Source: Euglena gracilis
Lineage: Eukaryota; Euglenida; Euglenophyceae; Euglenales
Reading direction: 5' to 3'
Length of the DNA: 64,000 nucleotides
Assembly (NCBI GenBank): GCA_039621445.1
Contig: CP154957.1
Coordinates: 38,782,654 to 38,846,653, forward strand
The notes beneath the pieces are model-generated. The model searched no databases. It was not told the origin of the DNA and saw only the letters and a list, made by a program, of their open reading frames with translations. Below are positions 52,175 to 64,000 of this stretch, piece after piece (within the stretch, counting starts at the first letter, position 1; every line of letters begins with the position of its first letter). Both the position numbers and the translations under genes were made by a program.

Positions 52175-52944
52175 CTGGGGGTGCAGGACAGAGGTCAACC
52201 CGGCAGGGAACCCAGAACCACTTGCATTACACAGAAGCGTCAAATGATTTCAGTGGGTCGGTTTCTCGGGCTTGGGGACGGTCTGAAAAGAGGCCCACCC
52301 CGTCCAAACCATCACGCAAACTTGACTCCACTGGATTGCTGAGTGAGAACAGGTTTCACCGAAGAGGTCCCAGGTTTCCAGATTATCTTCTGTATCCTTG
52401 GGAACGAGGAAAGTGGGGCCTGACCAGAACAAAAAGGCCTGGTCAGCCCTCACCACCGGATCTCTATCACCATGCAGCGTCCAATTCAGCGCACGACCCG
52501 AGCTTGATCTTCACAGGGGCAATGAACTGCGGGCGGGCCTGGCCTGAGGACCAAGAACGTGATGGACTGGTGATGGCCGAGTCACGAGCCCCTTTTCTCT
52601 TCCGAAAAGGACGCCCTGGTTGGTCTTCCATTGTTTACTTTGTAAAATAATTGTAGGTGTTGGAGGAATGATGAGATGTCACTCGAGGGATCACAGGCAG
52701 GATATCGTCAGGTGTTGGTCTAAGACATTGGGAGCGAGTGGAAGTAGATTGTGAATGGGTGGCAGTGAGTAGCATCAGCATATCGCAAGAGGGCTGCTTT
52801 TCAGCCATAATTTGTGTGTCCACTTTATAGATGGGTTTTCGCTTCATGGATGGGCTGGAATGGCTTGTGTTTCCACTGGGGACAATCATAAACGTGCTTG
52901 AGATAAAATTGAGATAGAATGGGTTGAGACCATAGCATTGCTTA

Positions 52945-53275
52945 GCGACCTGGGGGGGGGGGGGGCACTTTCCACTCTGAAAAAACCAGTCGGTCACTTT
53001 CCCCCCAAAAACCAGTCAGTCACTTTTCCCAAAAAAACCAGTCATTCTCACCCCTGGGGGATCGGCCACTCTTGAATGCACTAATGTTGGCAAGGCACTA
53101 CGGGGGAAAAGTCTTAAAAAATCCAAAAATTTCCGGTGCCTTCTGCGCCAGGCCAGCCACTTTTTCATTTTCGGGCCTACCCCCCCCGGGGGGTCTTGGT
53201 CAGAAAACCAGTCAGTCACTCTGAAAAAACCAGTCAGTCCCCCCCCGGGGGGGGGGGGGGGGCTGGGACAGGTGT
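52945..53275 (+). repeat. C-tract repeat, CAGTCACTTTCC family, copy 2
   Basis: G run, then five units of AAAACCAGTCAGTCACTTT type (three at the left end, two at the right), a central GGCAAGGCACTA / TTCCGGTGCCTT segment, then C and G runs. Units at both ends have the same orientation. Related to 900-1125. Confidence 0.75.
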
Positions 53276-54033
53276 AAAATAATGATACGCTTGAGACCCA
53301 GCTGCTCAGGGAGGGTATATTGGTGGGCTGTGACATTCCTATGATTTTCTGAAGGGAAAACAATCACCAGATGGAATAAAGCTTGCAGCAGTTGGGGCAG
53401 GTCGCTCCTTGGGGGACCATTCAAAATTTGACAAGCCAAATTTGGACCAGCTGGAGTTCGACTCTTCTTAAACAAGCATAAAATGAGTGGGAAATTGATT
53501 TTTTTCTGGGAATCTTGTTCATTTTGCTGTTGTATTTTAGAAAAAGTATACAGAAGAAAATATGTCGAAATATGCTAATAAAATAATGATAATATACCAT
53601 ATGCAACATGTTTCAACTGCCGCACTTGAAATCAGCCACTTCTCTGTCATCCGGTATCCTTAATTAAAAATGATGACAAACTGTACACTACAAAGAACTT
53701 TCGCCTCTGATAACTGTTTTGGCCTAAATTTGAATGCTGCAAATCATTAAAGCAGACAAGGGGTTTTTTTTCAAAGTCCTGTTGAAATGAAAACCTTCGA
53801 TTCATAATATCTCAATCACCTTTGACAGGCGAAATTCGGATCCACCGATTGCAAAATAAATCCGACCCAAGGAGGGTTCATTAACCAACGGCACTTTCTT
53901 GCTCACCATACAAAGCGGCACAGGGCGGAAAGGCAAGAGATGCGCCACAGAGGGCCCCCGCCCTCAGGATTTGGCGCCGGGGAGGGCATGGAGGCACGCG
54001 TGCCGGCGTGAGAGGGCCAGGGTCGGGGCTCAC
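53276..54033. other. intronic or intergenic AT-rich sequence
   Basis: No repeat or confident exon. A GC-rich open stretch at 53895-54030 on the minus strand directly follows the chromodomain-like exon and could be read-through or a further exon, ending TTTGTATG before GTGAGCAAG. Confidence 0.35.
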
Positions 54034-54206
54034 GGGGGGCGGCGAGCGGGCAGGGCGACGCGCCAGTAGAGGGCCAGCAGCGGCCCCGCGGTCCGGGCCA
54101 GCGTCGCCTCGCTCTCCCACGTCGCCGCCTCCTCTGGGCCGCCCCGCCACTTCACGCGGAAGAACACCGCCCCGTCGCTAGCCCGCACCCCGCCCCCGGG
54201 CCGCGG
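54034..54206 (-). CDS. exon with chromodomain-like segment
   Basis: The minus-strand exon follows CACCGCCAG (AG acceptor at 54207-54208) and ends at GTGAGCC (54033). It encodes AVFFRVKWRGGPEEAATWES, then EATLARTAGPLLALYW, matching the chromodomain core Y.VKW.G...E..TWE...L......L...F. The N-terminal strand of the fold is not recognisable. The frame also meets TGA at the putative donor, so the exon could be the end of a gene. Chromodomains bind methylated histone tails; here they could belong to a chromatin protein or a chromo-integrase remnant. Its relation to the nucleotidyltransferase downstream and the unidentified exons upstream is unknown. Confidence 0.45.
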
Positions 54207-54858
54207 CTGGCGGTGGTTTTTCCGGGTCCCAAATTCACACACCCACTTTTCGAAAAACCACCCACTGTTCAGGGGCAGGGAGATATTCCGGTCTGCCAAA
54301 ATTTTTATTCCGGGTTTTTATTCCGGTTTATTCCGGATTATTCCAGAATTCATTCCGGTTTATTCCGGTCAATTTCTACTTGGATGGACTTAGGATTTTT
54401 TGAAGTACAATTGCGCCAAGGCGCTCACCTGGGCTTCAGGAATAAGGAAGCATTCCTTGGTTGCCCAGCCCCACCAAATGTTCACTTTGCACTTGGTGAT
54501 GCTGGTCTGCACACCACAGCAGATGCCTGCCTTTTCGGGAGAAATAAGCTGACAAACATTGACGCTCAGGGTTTTCTCTTGAGGCGGGTCCCTGGCACCG
54601 CTGTCTTTTATTCTTCCCAAAAATTGTCCTGCCAAGTGATAATTGCTTGTTCCAATGTGCGGGACTGAACAAAACCTCATAAATGCCGCACTCATTGTGC
54701 AATGTCCCAGCGCAATCATTGGGTCGCTTCCACCCCGCAAAAAAATACACCACACCACATATTGTCAGATCCTTCACAAACACAAAACGCTCCCTTGGGA
54801 AAATCCTGAAATTGCCTGCAAGCTGTCATTGCTTTTGCACATCTCGCCTCACTCACCT

Positions 54859-55033
54859 ATCCGTTGGAAGATCTTGACTTCTTCATTGGCGGTCCCAGGG
54901 GTTTTTTAAGACCGGGGGGGGGGTCGGCGCCCACCCCCCCCCCTCCCCCCCAGGGGAGGGGTCCAAGACTAAAACAACCCCTGGGTGGTCCACCCTCTTC
55001 ATCCGATCCATCTGACATGAGGTTGACTGAGGA
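54859..55033 (-). CDS. candidate terminal exon split by a TIR element
   Basis: On the minus strand, after TTCCTCAG, the frame reads NLMSDGSDEEGG, is interrupted by the element at 54896-54983, and after its removal continues PPMKKSRSSNG to a TAG that directly precedes GTGAGT. The acidic then basic composition looks like a nuclear protein tail. The plus-strand frame across the same junction is also open, so the strand is not certain. Confidence 0.35.
54896..54983. mobile_element. 88-bp hAT-like MITE
   Basis: Ends CAGGGGTTTTTTAAGACC and (inverted) CAGGGGTTGTTTTAGTC, flanked by GGCGGTCC (54888-54895) and GGTGGTCC (54984-54991), 7 of 8. Short G and C runs inside. The left end is identical over CAGGGGTTTTTTAA to the right end of the insertion at 6209-6472, so the two belong to one family. 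Confidence 0.8.
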
Positions 55034-55340
55034 AAATCATGAAAATAAGCCAAGCTTCACCTACATTGCCTTTGTGCCTTGCAGAATTTTCATGCCATTG
55101 GCTGGCACTTTTATTCCGGTTATTCCGGTTTATTCCGGACCGGAATATCTCCCTGCCCCTGCACTGGTTCAGGAACCCACCCATCCACCCACCCATCCAC
55201 CCACCCACCCACCTCAAACCCACCCAAACTCAACCGAAACCCCTTGAAAGAAAGTTCCCAGGCCCGGCCTTCGGCACAGACCAGAGCGACCCGTGACACT
55301 TGGAAACCCACCCACCCACCAACCCCTTTGGGGGTCACAC

Positions 55341-58300
55341 CAGTGTGGGTTGGCCCACCGCGGCCCGGCCGTGGCCCAGCAGGCGATCGATGGCGTACAC
55401 GACGCCGTGGTCCGGGGACGGCACGCTGACCTCGCCCGTCAGCCCGCACCGCTCCTGTGGAGGGATGGGGAGGATTGAGTGTGGGTCACAATTCTCGGCG
55501 TGGTCCCCAGTCAGACAGGTTGGTGGGGCCCCGTTTTTTTTTTGATGCTGCAATGCATCGTCAGCGTCAAGGATTGCTCTGCAGACGTGGACTGCATCGT
55601 AAATGAGTTGCACGCATGTGGCAAGGCATCTCTTCTCAAGTTCCACAGTGCATTGCAAAATGCGAGCCTGCAAAAATGGGATGCCTCCTTGAACAATGCG
55701 GGCCACAAAAATCTCCCCTCCCCAAAACGGCTTCATAAATACCTTGGAAGGTCAGATATGGAAGTAGCCTCAGGGGGGGGGGGATGGGACGATGTCTCAA
55801 TTGCAGAATACAAAGAGCTGGAGGGTTCAAAATTTGTCTTAACTGGCTGGCTGGCAAAATTTGTTCTTGCAAGATCCAATGTTCTGTGTTAAACTCAAGT
55901 GTTCTCATATGCCAAATCGCAATTTAATCTCATGTGTATTTTGGCATGGTTTGCTTGTCTGTTGTTCATTCATGTACCTCGCAAATTGACCAACCCTGTC
56001 CCTCCCTGTTTAGCTGACTTCGTGTGGTTCTTACTTTTGGCACTTGAGTCGGCATGCGGAATGACAACTGCGACACACCTCCCCCTCTGCAAACCAAAAG
56101 GCTGCCTTGGAAAACAGCTTGTCACTGAATGGCTCCGAAGGCGACTTTGACGACAGGCGTACTGTAAACACCAGGCTCCCCTGCAGAACTTGGAGAGGGA
56201 ATGCAGAACGATCGAGGCTTGAGGGCATTGGAGGGAATTGATCCCAGTTGACTGGACGGATGGGCGTGTTTGATGTTTGGACGAAACCACACAACTTCAC
56301 CGACCACAGTTTTGCAATACCCGGGGCAGCCAAAACCGGGCTCCATTACATTCCATTATTCTCACATTGTCCGCCCTCGGCAGTGGCCTTTCGTCTGGCG
56401 ACAGCCGGCAACCTCCGCCGCTGCCCGGCAGCCTGGCCAGGCCCCCCGGGCGTGGGGGACTGGGGCTGGACGGCGCGCCCCTGCATTCCGTCGTGTGGGC
56501 CAGCAAGTCGACGTACTGGGGGCACACCTGTGGCGAGGGGGGAGGGGGTAGGGGGGTCGACCCCCTCTTGGGTAAAAAAGGAAAAAACTGGCGCAAAGCG
56601 CCGGAATTTTTTTTTGAGGGGCTTCAAAAAGAGCCCAAAATTGCGTTTTCAAGGTTTGTTCCCCACAAATTGACAGAAACAGATGATAAAAAACATAAGT
56701 CTGCCAGCGCGAAGCACTGGGGAGAAAAAATTTGGTTCCAGCAGGAGGTTCCCTCGCGCGGAGGGAGGGGAGGGGAGGGGTGGAACGGACCCATCCCCCC
56801 TGGGGGGGGGGTTGGGCCCCCCTCCCCTCCCTCCCCCTGAACAAAACCAACGCTCAATTAACACCCTGGATGGCCCCCAAGCCCGCCTGGGGCACCAAAG
56901 GAACCTCCTGCGAGTTTTGGAAATTTCAGAATCATGAGTTTTCCTCCCTCTGAGGAACGAACGGGAACACTTCAGAGTTTGGGCACTCCAAAATGCTGGA
57001 AGCGCGCAATTCGTTCATGGCAAGTCCATCAAAGGTAAACAATCGCTGTGCATGTGTCTCCAAATGGGTCAGAATGCCCCAACAGGAATGCCCCAACAAA
57101 ATGCATTGTCCTTGTGGCCCGGAGGGATTCTTCGCACACCTGCAACACCATGGATGCTGAGGGGCGGTACCGCCTTCGCAGCACACCCTCCTCTTCCAGC
57201 TCCCGGACAATGGGCACCAAAAATGCCACCTCTGAGCCAGTGCCTCGTAGAGAAAGGTCCCCTTCATCGTCCCTGGGGGGGGAGACATGGCCACTTGGAA
57301 AACGGTTGATCATATGTGAAGCATGCCCCAGGCTATTCAGCACCATCTGCTGCAAATAGACGGGGGCCCAATCTTGGGGGGCACGTTGTGCAACGGCATT
57401 CTGGGGTGGGGGCAATGAGCCATGTGGTAATTTTCAAAAGCTCCAACTCGTGGTCCTGGTTCCAGTCTGTATCCTATCGAAGAGTGGCTCCAGCCCAACA
57501 TAATTTGCTGAGAGGACCCGACCCGATTCTTCATCAAGAAAAGTGTGGGAAAACTCTGCGTGCCTCCAGCTTGTTGCCACCCCCCGGCTTCTTTTTGAGA
57601 CCCCAGGGGGAACGGGATGCCCCCGACACTCACCCAGCCCGGCGCGCAACACCCCCCGGGGGGGTGGGACCCCCCAAAATCGAACCATCTTAAATCCTAA
57701 AAGCAGTCCCAAGATTCTCTGGGTTATGCTGAAACCCGTACCCAGGCCTCTGCCCTGTGGGGGGATGGGCCTGGAACCCCCCTGGCCCCCTGGGAGAAGT
57801 CTTCTGAGTTGAAGAGAAACATGGTTCGCCCTGGCGAGCCAACCTGCCTCCCCCCCCCCCAACTGCCAACCTGGCCGATGGTGTGTACTAATTTGCAGCA
57901 CAGGGTCCGGCAAAGGCAGGGGACCTCGGGGAGGGCAGCCGGAGCAGCGGCCGGACGGCAGCGGCGACGCTCTCCCCGTCCGCCGCGCAGCCCTCGCAGT
58001 GCAGCAGGTGGTTGAGCACCGCCGCCTTCAGGCTGCAGCGGCCGCGGGCAGGGCCTGCTGGCCGGGAGGCAGCCCACACAGGGGAGCCGGGGTGGGGCCG
58101 GCCCTGGGCGCGGGGGGAGAGCCAGTCCGGCGCCGTCGACTTGAGCGGCGCGTCGACGGCCCAAACGCCGGCGAAGCCGTGGCCCGAGGACGCGTAGGCG
58201 ACTCGGAGGAGGTCCCGGCCCTGGAGGGGGCAGGGCTTTTCTGAAGGACCTGGGGGAGTCCAGCTGGCCGACTGAAAAAAGGTGGTGGCTGGCTGGAACC

Positions 58301-61300
58301 CCCCCCCCCTGGGTAGGGTCCCCTCAGGCTTGGAAAACCCCTGGAGCCCCCGGAGCCTAACAGCTGTGTGGCAGGAGTTACTGCACAAAACACAATTGGC
58401 CTCAGTGGTGGGTGGATAGGGTTGAATTTGCTCCGTTGGGACGCCAAGCACACAACAGTCACCACCGAACCAAACAGCCCCTGACAGGGGCCAAGGCGAC
58501 AATGGACACGTTCCGGCAAGGGAAATCTGACAATACTCTGGGAGCAGCTTCCTGTTTTCCAGCTTTTCCTTGACACTCTAAAAATGATCATGCAAATTCC
58601 AAAAAAAAACTGAAAGGTGTTATCCCAAGATACGAGGATAAACCCCTTTGAAATAAAAGGGGAAATTATTCTGTTCCTCAGCCACACCTTTGCGCCCCCA
58701 AGTGCTCTTTTAAAAGCAAAGAAATTTTCAGTTCCAAAAACCAGCAGCTTTCGATGAAACAGACGCACCTGCCATTTGAAATGTGGCAAGCGGCGGATCG
58801 TCTTTGCTGCCCATGCTTTGGGTCCCAAGCCATGCCAATCCATTATCAAAAGAAGCGTATGTTTTTTTTGGAAAAAATATCTCCTCAGATACACTTCCAT
58901 TAGTATCCACAACAGCGAAAATGCATTTCCATGGTAATGGGGTCTGGAGATGGAAACCTCTGAAGGAAAAAAAATTGTGTGATTTGATTTCATTGGTTGA
59001 TGCTTGTCCCTCTCCAGTGAGTGCAAGCACGGCCTGGTTTAGAGAACCGGGGCTCGCACAGGGGGATGCTGCACGTAGCGTGCACCGCATCGGAGAGCTC
59101 CAGTCGGTCGCCATTGACGACGACCAACCCCTCTGCCTCCAGCAGCTGTAGTGTGCCGTCAGGGGCAGGGCCACCCAGGCGACAATTTGGCTGGTAAACC
59201 GTCATCCCCTGGAAAAAGCGAAACAAAATACTTCCAGGCATTGAACGGTTTCGGTCACCAATGAACGTCGCAGAGCACTCCAGGGAATCGTCCTGGGGCT
59301 GTCCATTGTGGCTGCCCAGGACCCCAGACCCATCCCATCATGCGCGCACCCCCAGGGCTGCATGACGGCATGGGTTCGGCCTGGCATCGAGTTTGCGACG
59401 ATGGAGAAATATGATGTCTCAATGGCTCTTACAAGGTACAACACGATGCTTTTGTTTTTTTAAAAAAAAATCTTATTTGCCTAAACATCGACAATCATCA
59501 ATTTTGGAGTTCGCAAAAGAAGCGAATCACTTGGAGCTTTCTGCCTTTGCTTCATTTTGCTTCACATAGATTTCAGAGAGAAATCGGTCCTGTTAAAAAC
59601 CGAGACCGACGATGACACAATGACACAATGTACCATTCAAACTTGAGGAGGCGGTGTGGAGCCTGGGAGAGGTTTGCCTCCAGGCTCTCTGCGGAGACCA
59701 ACTCAGACCCGCTGCCCTTGGCGATGATGATGGAGGCCAGCAGGAGGCACCTGGGCGGCGGGGGGGGGGGGGGGGGCGCCGTGGAGATGGTCACTGCTCC
59801 CTCGCTCTGCCGCTGTGTCGCCGGGCTGCTGCGGCAGACCCTCTGAAGGCCGAGGGTCCCCGGCACCGGGACCCCGGCCGCGGAGGAGTGTGGGGCTGGC
59901 GGCCAGCCGGGCGACGCCGGGGAGGGGGCGGACCGGGGCAGGGCGGTGTGGTAGTTCAGCAGCCGGGAGACGACCCACGCCTTCTGGCTGGAGCAGACCT
60001 TCGCCGCCGCGTCGGCCTCCGCCAGGTGCCTGTGGTGAGGCAGGGTGGGGGAGGGCCCACTCTCCAGCTGTCCAGCAGCCTTGTTGCCTCCATTCCAAAT
60101 ATCTCAATCTTTCGACTTTAAGAATCTCAGCCTTTTGAACCAAGAATCAATTCAGAGTTACTGGTGGTGTGGTCTCCTGTGGTCTCTGAGGTGATCAGGC
60201 TTTTGCTTAAGGACGCCAGGCATTTGCTAACGACCTGCTCAGGACCCCCCCAAAAAATCCGCCCAGGTGGGGAAAAAATGGGGGTTTTAAGGGTTTTTTT
60301 TGGGCTGATTTTATTCCAGAAAATCTCAGAAAAACGCCGGAAATGGGCATTTTCGGAAGGTTTTGGGGGGTCAAATTTTTTGTCCACTAGCAAGCTGTGC
60401 TACAAAGCCCTCCCCCCCCCTCGGGGGGGGGGGGGGAGGATTTCCACTGCCAAATTTGGACTATGCACAGTCGAGACCTCCCCGGGGTGGGGGGTAGTGA
60501 ACCCTGAGGCAGAAGCCTGGCGTTGTTATGGACATGGAAGACCCAAAGTGGCTCACACCTGTCGGCGAACCATTTGCCGCAATACCCTAAGCCACGCCAG
60601 CGATAAACGACTGGGTAGCAATGCTGGGCGTGGCCGCGGTTGACGACGATGCTGTAGTCGTGTGGGCAGAGGGTGGGGGCGGTGCTGAGCTCCACTACAA
60701 CCAATGCATCGCGGATGGGGTGAAGCCAGGTGGGGAACAAAACACACTGCTTCCAACGCCCTGCAAACTTGGTCAATCCCGTCTTTTGCAACTGTGAGAG
60801 CGTTGGGAATGGTTCAACTCATTGGGTGCATGTGAAGCTGGCTCGGCGTTGCTGTGCATTGCCTGGGCAAGGTCGTCCTCGAACTTGACACTCTTCTCCG
60901 GTCCTCCGGCTGAAAGAGTTAGGGACGATAAAAATCAACACGGCGCGCTGTGCAATACTTTTTTTCCAGTTATTTGAACCCTCCAGCTCTTCGTAGTCCG
61001 CAATTGGGACATCGCCCCCCTTTTGCCTCCCCCCAACGCTACTTCCATATCTGACTTGCCAACGTATTTATGAAGCCGCTTTGGGGAGGCCAGATTTTTG
61101 TGGAAAATTTGAACTTTCTGAAACGTTGGAAAAAATATTTAAACTTCTAAAATTCTAAAATTCTAAAACTTGAATTCTCGATGGTTTGCCTAATTTCCTC
61201 ACAAAAATGAATGCAAAATGATCTGGTTGTCTTCATCTTGCTGTTCCCCACCGATTCCCCCAAGCAACCAGATGCGACATACATAGAAATCATCACTTTC

Positions 61301-63683
61301 GGCGGGAACTTGTTGAGTTTTCTACTTCGAATTGGTTTGTAATCATTCTCCTCCTCTCCTTTGATAACGTTTCAAGCATTTTGAAATGTACAAAAACTGC
61401 ATTTCTTCACCTCTTGGAAATGATGATCCTCAACATTTTGGCGTGACCAGGAAAAAATCTGGGCAATCTCTGAAAATGGCTGGATAAGATTGGGCGACAT
61501 CGACCGCCCAATGCTGTCCCAATGTTTGCTCAACCCCCCACCGGAGCAGAAAAAACACACACACACCGAGGGGCAGGGCTTTGCGGCGGGGGGTGTCCAC
61601 ATGGTCGGTGTGGGTTTCCGGGGGGACCCCATCGGCAGCAGCAGGGTGGCTGATGCTCACTTGGGGGGGGGGAGGGGGCGACAACCCAGGCACAACCAAC
61701 GCACATGCGGCCCTATCGTGAGCCAATGTGGCCCAATGAGAGGGAGAAGTAGGGGTTGACCCTCCCCACCTGGGACACCAAAACCAAGGACTTCGGGAGG
61801 TAAAATTCTTCTGGCGCCGCAGCCCCCCAAAAGAATATTGAGTTGAAGTCGCCCAACCTGGAAAAATGGGTAGGGGTGGTGTGGGGAGGACCGCCGCCCA
61901 CCAGGATGGGGGTGGGGGTCCCCCACCCCGCCACCCACGGGGTTTCCGGATTTCCTGTTCAGCCCCAGGGCCAGCCACTGCCAGGGCACGCCGCTGCTCA
62001 GGCCCATCGCCGGAGGATGTACTGCACAGCAGCTCCGGGCCCGGCATTTCCACCGTGCGCCGGAACAATTTCCCGCGTTCCTGTGGGAGCACACGGCAAC
62101 CTTTGTTGCGTTGGGACCTCACTGGCAGAGGAGGCATGCCATGTCCAAAAGTTGTGCATTTTTTTCAGATGAAAGTGGGAGGGCAGGAGAATGAACTGTC
62201 TGGCCCACGGCGGGATGCAGGGTGAAGTTTCCCACGTCCGCAAAAGCACAGACGTGGGAAGCACGGAGGCAAACCACGTTCTTTGGGGGGGGGGTCAGGC
62301 ATAGTTTGGTCTGAAGAGAGAGCCTCCGAGGGGTGCCCTCCCCGAAGCCCTGCATGCTCACACCTCTTGGGAGTTGTACCGTTTGCCCCGGAAGTGCAAC
62401 GCCTCGAAGTCCAATAGATCGGTTTCGTAGATGCGTTTCAGGCGGTTGCCAGCGTCGGATACAGTGAGGGCCATCTCGTCGTACAGCAACGGCAGCCAGC
62501 CGTTGTACTTCACAGTCTCCCTATCACATGTCCGTTTCGTTGATGGAGAGGACATCTGGAGTGAGACACTGGATTTCACCAAGAAACCTTAACTTGGGGG
62601 GCACAATATGGACACTAAAAAAAGCGACACCAAAAAGCAACAACAACAAAAAACGCAAAAATGACAACCCTCAAAGAGAAAAATTCACCACAAATTCAGT
62701 TTCATGAAATTTTGAGAGGTTCGGGTGTTCCAGAAAGTCTAAAAGCACAAATTATGTTGGGAAAACAAAAAATCTAAAAAAACCAACAAAAAAAAAAAAG
62801 AAAATCAAAAAGGAAAGCCAAACAAAATAAAAAAACAAGAAAAGAAGCACAAATTTTGCAAAAAACACATTGTATTTGGGAAATGATTCAAAATATCATC
62901 AATTGCTTGGAGCGCTGATTTCAAAAAGAAAAAACACCACAGGAACAAGATTTGGTCCCATGGAAAGCATGACAAAAAAATTTTAAGTCGGACCTCCCAG
63001 AGAAATAAAAAAAAAAAAAGCAAAAAATACAAAAAAAACACACAAACAAAAGCCCCTCCTCCCAGGCCAGGAGGCACGCCCCAGCACCACACCCTCTTGT
63101 CAGGCCAGAGAGGCACTGGCAGATTCAAGCGAGCAGCAGCAGCACCAACAAAAAAAAGATTCCAATAAGCAAAAAAAAAAACACCCAAAAAAAACCAAAA
63201 ACAAAAAAAAATCCCCAAAAAAATTTTACCCCCTCTGACCTGTCTAAAAGAAAGAAATCCCGGGGGGGGGAAAGCTTAAACCAACACAAAAAAACTCCAC
63301 AGCAACAAACATCCCCAGCCTCCCCAGTGCAGCAAACAACCAACATTGACCTGCAGCCAGAAAGATGATGAATGCAACATGCAAACAATACACAGCCACT
63401 GAAAATGGGCGGAACCTCCAGTGCCAGAATAGCTTCTGTTTTCCCCCTTTGTCACAGCCTCTGCCAAATCCATGGAGGCACGGCATCCCACCACAAGGAC
63501 AACACTAAAAATCTTGAGCACCAAGCAACCGAGGAAGCCCAAAAGAGGGAAGGTAGACACCCTCTTGCCCTGGACCACCCACTCCCGGGATTGGCGCTTT
63601 TGCCCCTCCAGAAACTGCCGGTAGAGCCGCTCCCACTCCAGCTCGCTGCAGCACCGGGACATTGCCGGATTCCAGATATTCAT
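55341..63683 (-). CDS. unidentified multi-exon gene (one or two genes)
   Basis: A run of minus-strand exons, GC-rich at third positions and mostly with AG acceptors and GTGTG/GTGAG donors: 63562-63683 (possible start MNIWNPAMSRCCSELEWERL); 62364-62520 (ETVKYNGWLPLLYDEMALTV, then FEALHFRGKRYNSQ); about 61945-62080; 60559-60791 (FPTWLHPIRDALVVVELSTA, CPHDYSIVVNRGHAQHCYPV); about 59700-60029 (HLAEADAAAKVCSSQKAWVV); about 59045-59208 (DGTLQLLEAEGLVVVNGDRL); about 57950-58220 (VAYASSGHGFAGVWAVDAPL); 57140-57400 (SEVAFLVPIVRELEEEGVLR); 56366-56527 (VCPQYVDLLAHTTECRG); 55341-55454 (HGVVYAIDRLLGHG). I do not recognise a family. Single motifs resemble others (F.GK.Y...ERGKLF as in calcium-dependent apyrases; HGVVYAIDRLL as in a fasciclin box), but these are too short to assign. 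Joining into one protein is an inference from collinearity and compatible phases at 57140/56527 and 56366/55454. Confidence 0.45.
58231..58343. mobile_element. 113-bp CAGGG-ended element next to an exon
   Basis: Ends CAGGGCTTTTCTGAAGGACC and (inverted) CAGGGGTTTTCCAAGCC; the interior has CCAGCTGG and CCAGCCAGCC motifs and a C run. The minus-strand end CCAGGGGTTTTCCAAGCC matches the start of the repeat at 28620. Flanking 8-mers share only GAG and do not prove a duplication. It adjoins the exon at 57950-58220. Confidence 0.5.
61660..61945. repeat. G/C-tract element in an intron of the unidentified gene
   Basis: G runs, GGGTTGACCCTCCCCACC and GTCCCCCACCCCGCCACCC blocks around a short AT-rich core. 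Built like the other C-tract elements; no clear inverted ends. Confidence 0.35.
62583..63540. other. A-rich first intron of the unidentified minus-strand gene
   Basis: Many A runs and CAAAAAAAACA-type sequence (poly-T on the sense strand), with one CCCGGGGGGG tract near 63260. No gene or repeat that I can define. Confidence 0.5.
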
Positions 63684-63689
63684 GCTGGG

Positions 63690-63744
63690 GCAGGCAGGCA
63701 GGCAGGCAGGCAGGCAGGTAGGCAGGCAGGCAGGCAGGCAGGCA
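63690..63744. repeat. GGCA tetranucleotide microsatellite
   Basis: About 13 units of GGCA with one variant (GGTA) directly upstream, on the minus strand, of the possible start codon at 63681-63683. It may lie in the promoter or first intron. Confidence 0.95.
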
Positions 63745-64000
63745 AGCAGATGGCAAACAGGGTGACACTGCGGGAAGACAATGGGGAGTCCAGGATTTAT
63801 GAAAATTTGGGAACTTGCTAATTCCAAGAAAAGCAGTTTTGTACCCAAAAACCCTCCCAAAAGCTAAATCCCCAAAGCAGGGAATTTATCTAGGGCAATG
63901 ACTGTTTCTAGCAGAAGCAAGGAAATGCTGGGGGGGGACATCCAAAAACGCTCACACACAAACACAAAAACACACGCACGCACACCACAAATCATGCCAA
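63745..64000. other. no feature seen
   Basis: AT-mixed sequence with a short CACACACA-rich stretch near the end. Nothing assignable. Confidence 0.5.

Noticed and set aside
55341-55454. Fasciclin (FAS1) domain
   Set aside because: HGVVYAIDRLL fits the second conserved box, but the first box and the domain length are not found in the preceding exons.
58223-58351. 8-bp duplication around the CAGGG element at 58231-58343
   Set aside because: Only GAG is shared; the flanks are G and C runs, so the match is not informative.
61945-62520. Calcium-dependent apyrase (CANT1-like) identity for the minus-strand gene
   Set aside because: Only one short stretch (F.GK.Y...ERGKLF) resembles the family; the neighbouring exons do not continue the match.

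Overview
The window is eukaryotic nuclear DNA. Short GC-rich exons with a clear reading frame lie in long, AT-mixed introns full of homopolymer C/G tracts, microsatellites and inverted-repeat elements. Several introns can only be removed cleanly with non-GT/AG boundaries of the form N3-CAG...CTG-N5, so that intron positions +4 to +6 pair with -8 to -6. As I recall the literature, this is the signature of the nonconventional introns of euglenid nuclear genes. A euglenid is therefore my best guess (about 0.6); the species is not determinable by eye.

Layout. 1-5788: no confident gene, several C-tract repeats. 5789-14153 (+): a polyamine/amino-acid transporter of the APC superfamily (PUT/LAT type). 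15371-35350 (+): a DMT (EamA-type) transporter spread over about 20 kb; one of its introns carries a decayed pogo/Tigger-like DDE transposase on the minus strand (25192-27897). 35351-38688: intergenic repeats. 38689-44472 (+): a second, tandem copy of the DMT transporter in about 6 kb. 44473-48700: convergent intergenic region with a TIR element and a 1.5-kb inverted-repeat element. 48770-52174 (-): a Trf4/TENT4-like nucleotidyltransferase, incomplete at its 3' end. 54034-63683 (-): a series of well-formed exons of one or two unidentified genes, one resembling a chromodomain.

The most interesting signal is structural. At least six insertions in or between coding segments have terminal inverted repeats starting CAGG (or CAA/CAG) and are flanked by duplications of 8 bp (8/8, 7/8, 6/8 or worn to 5/8 matches). 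Removing the insertion plus one duplication copy restores the conserved protein exactly. An 8-bp target-site duplication with CAGGG ends is the hallmark of hAT transposons. 3 + 5 = 8, so the N3-CAG...CTG-N5 rule is what an hAT-type insertion with its 8-bp duplication would leave behind. One such intron (40003-40091) is present in the second DMT copy and absent at the same codon of the first. The window therefore appears to catch transposon-derived nonconventional introns at several stages of age.

The transporters are plasma-membrane or organellar carriers of small organic cations, amino acids or metabolites; nothing in the sequence links them into one pathway. The exon maps are by eye from frame, conservation between copies and family consensus; no transcript evidence was available.
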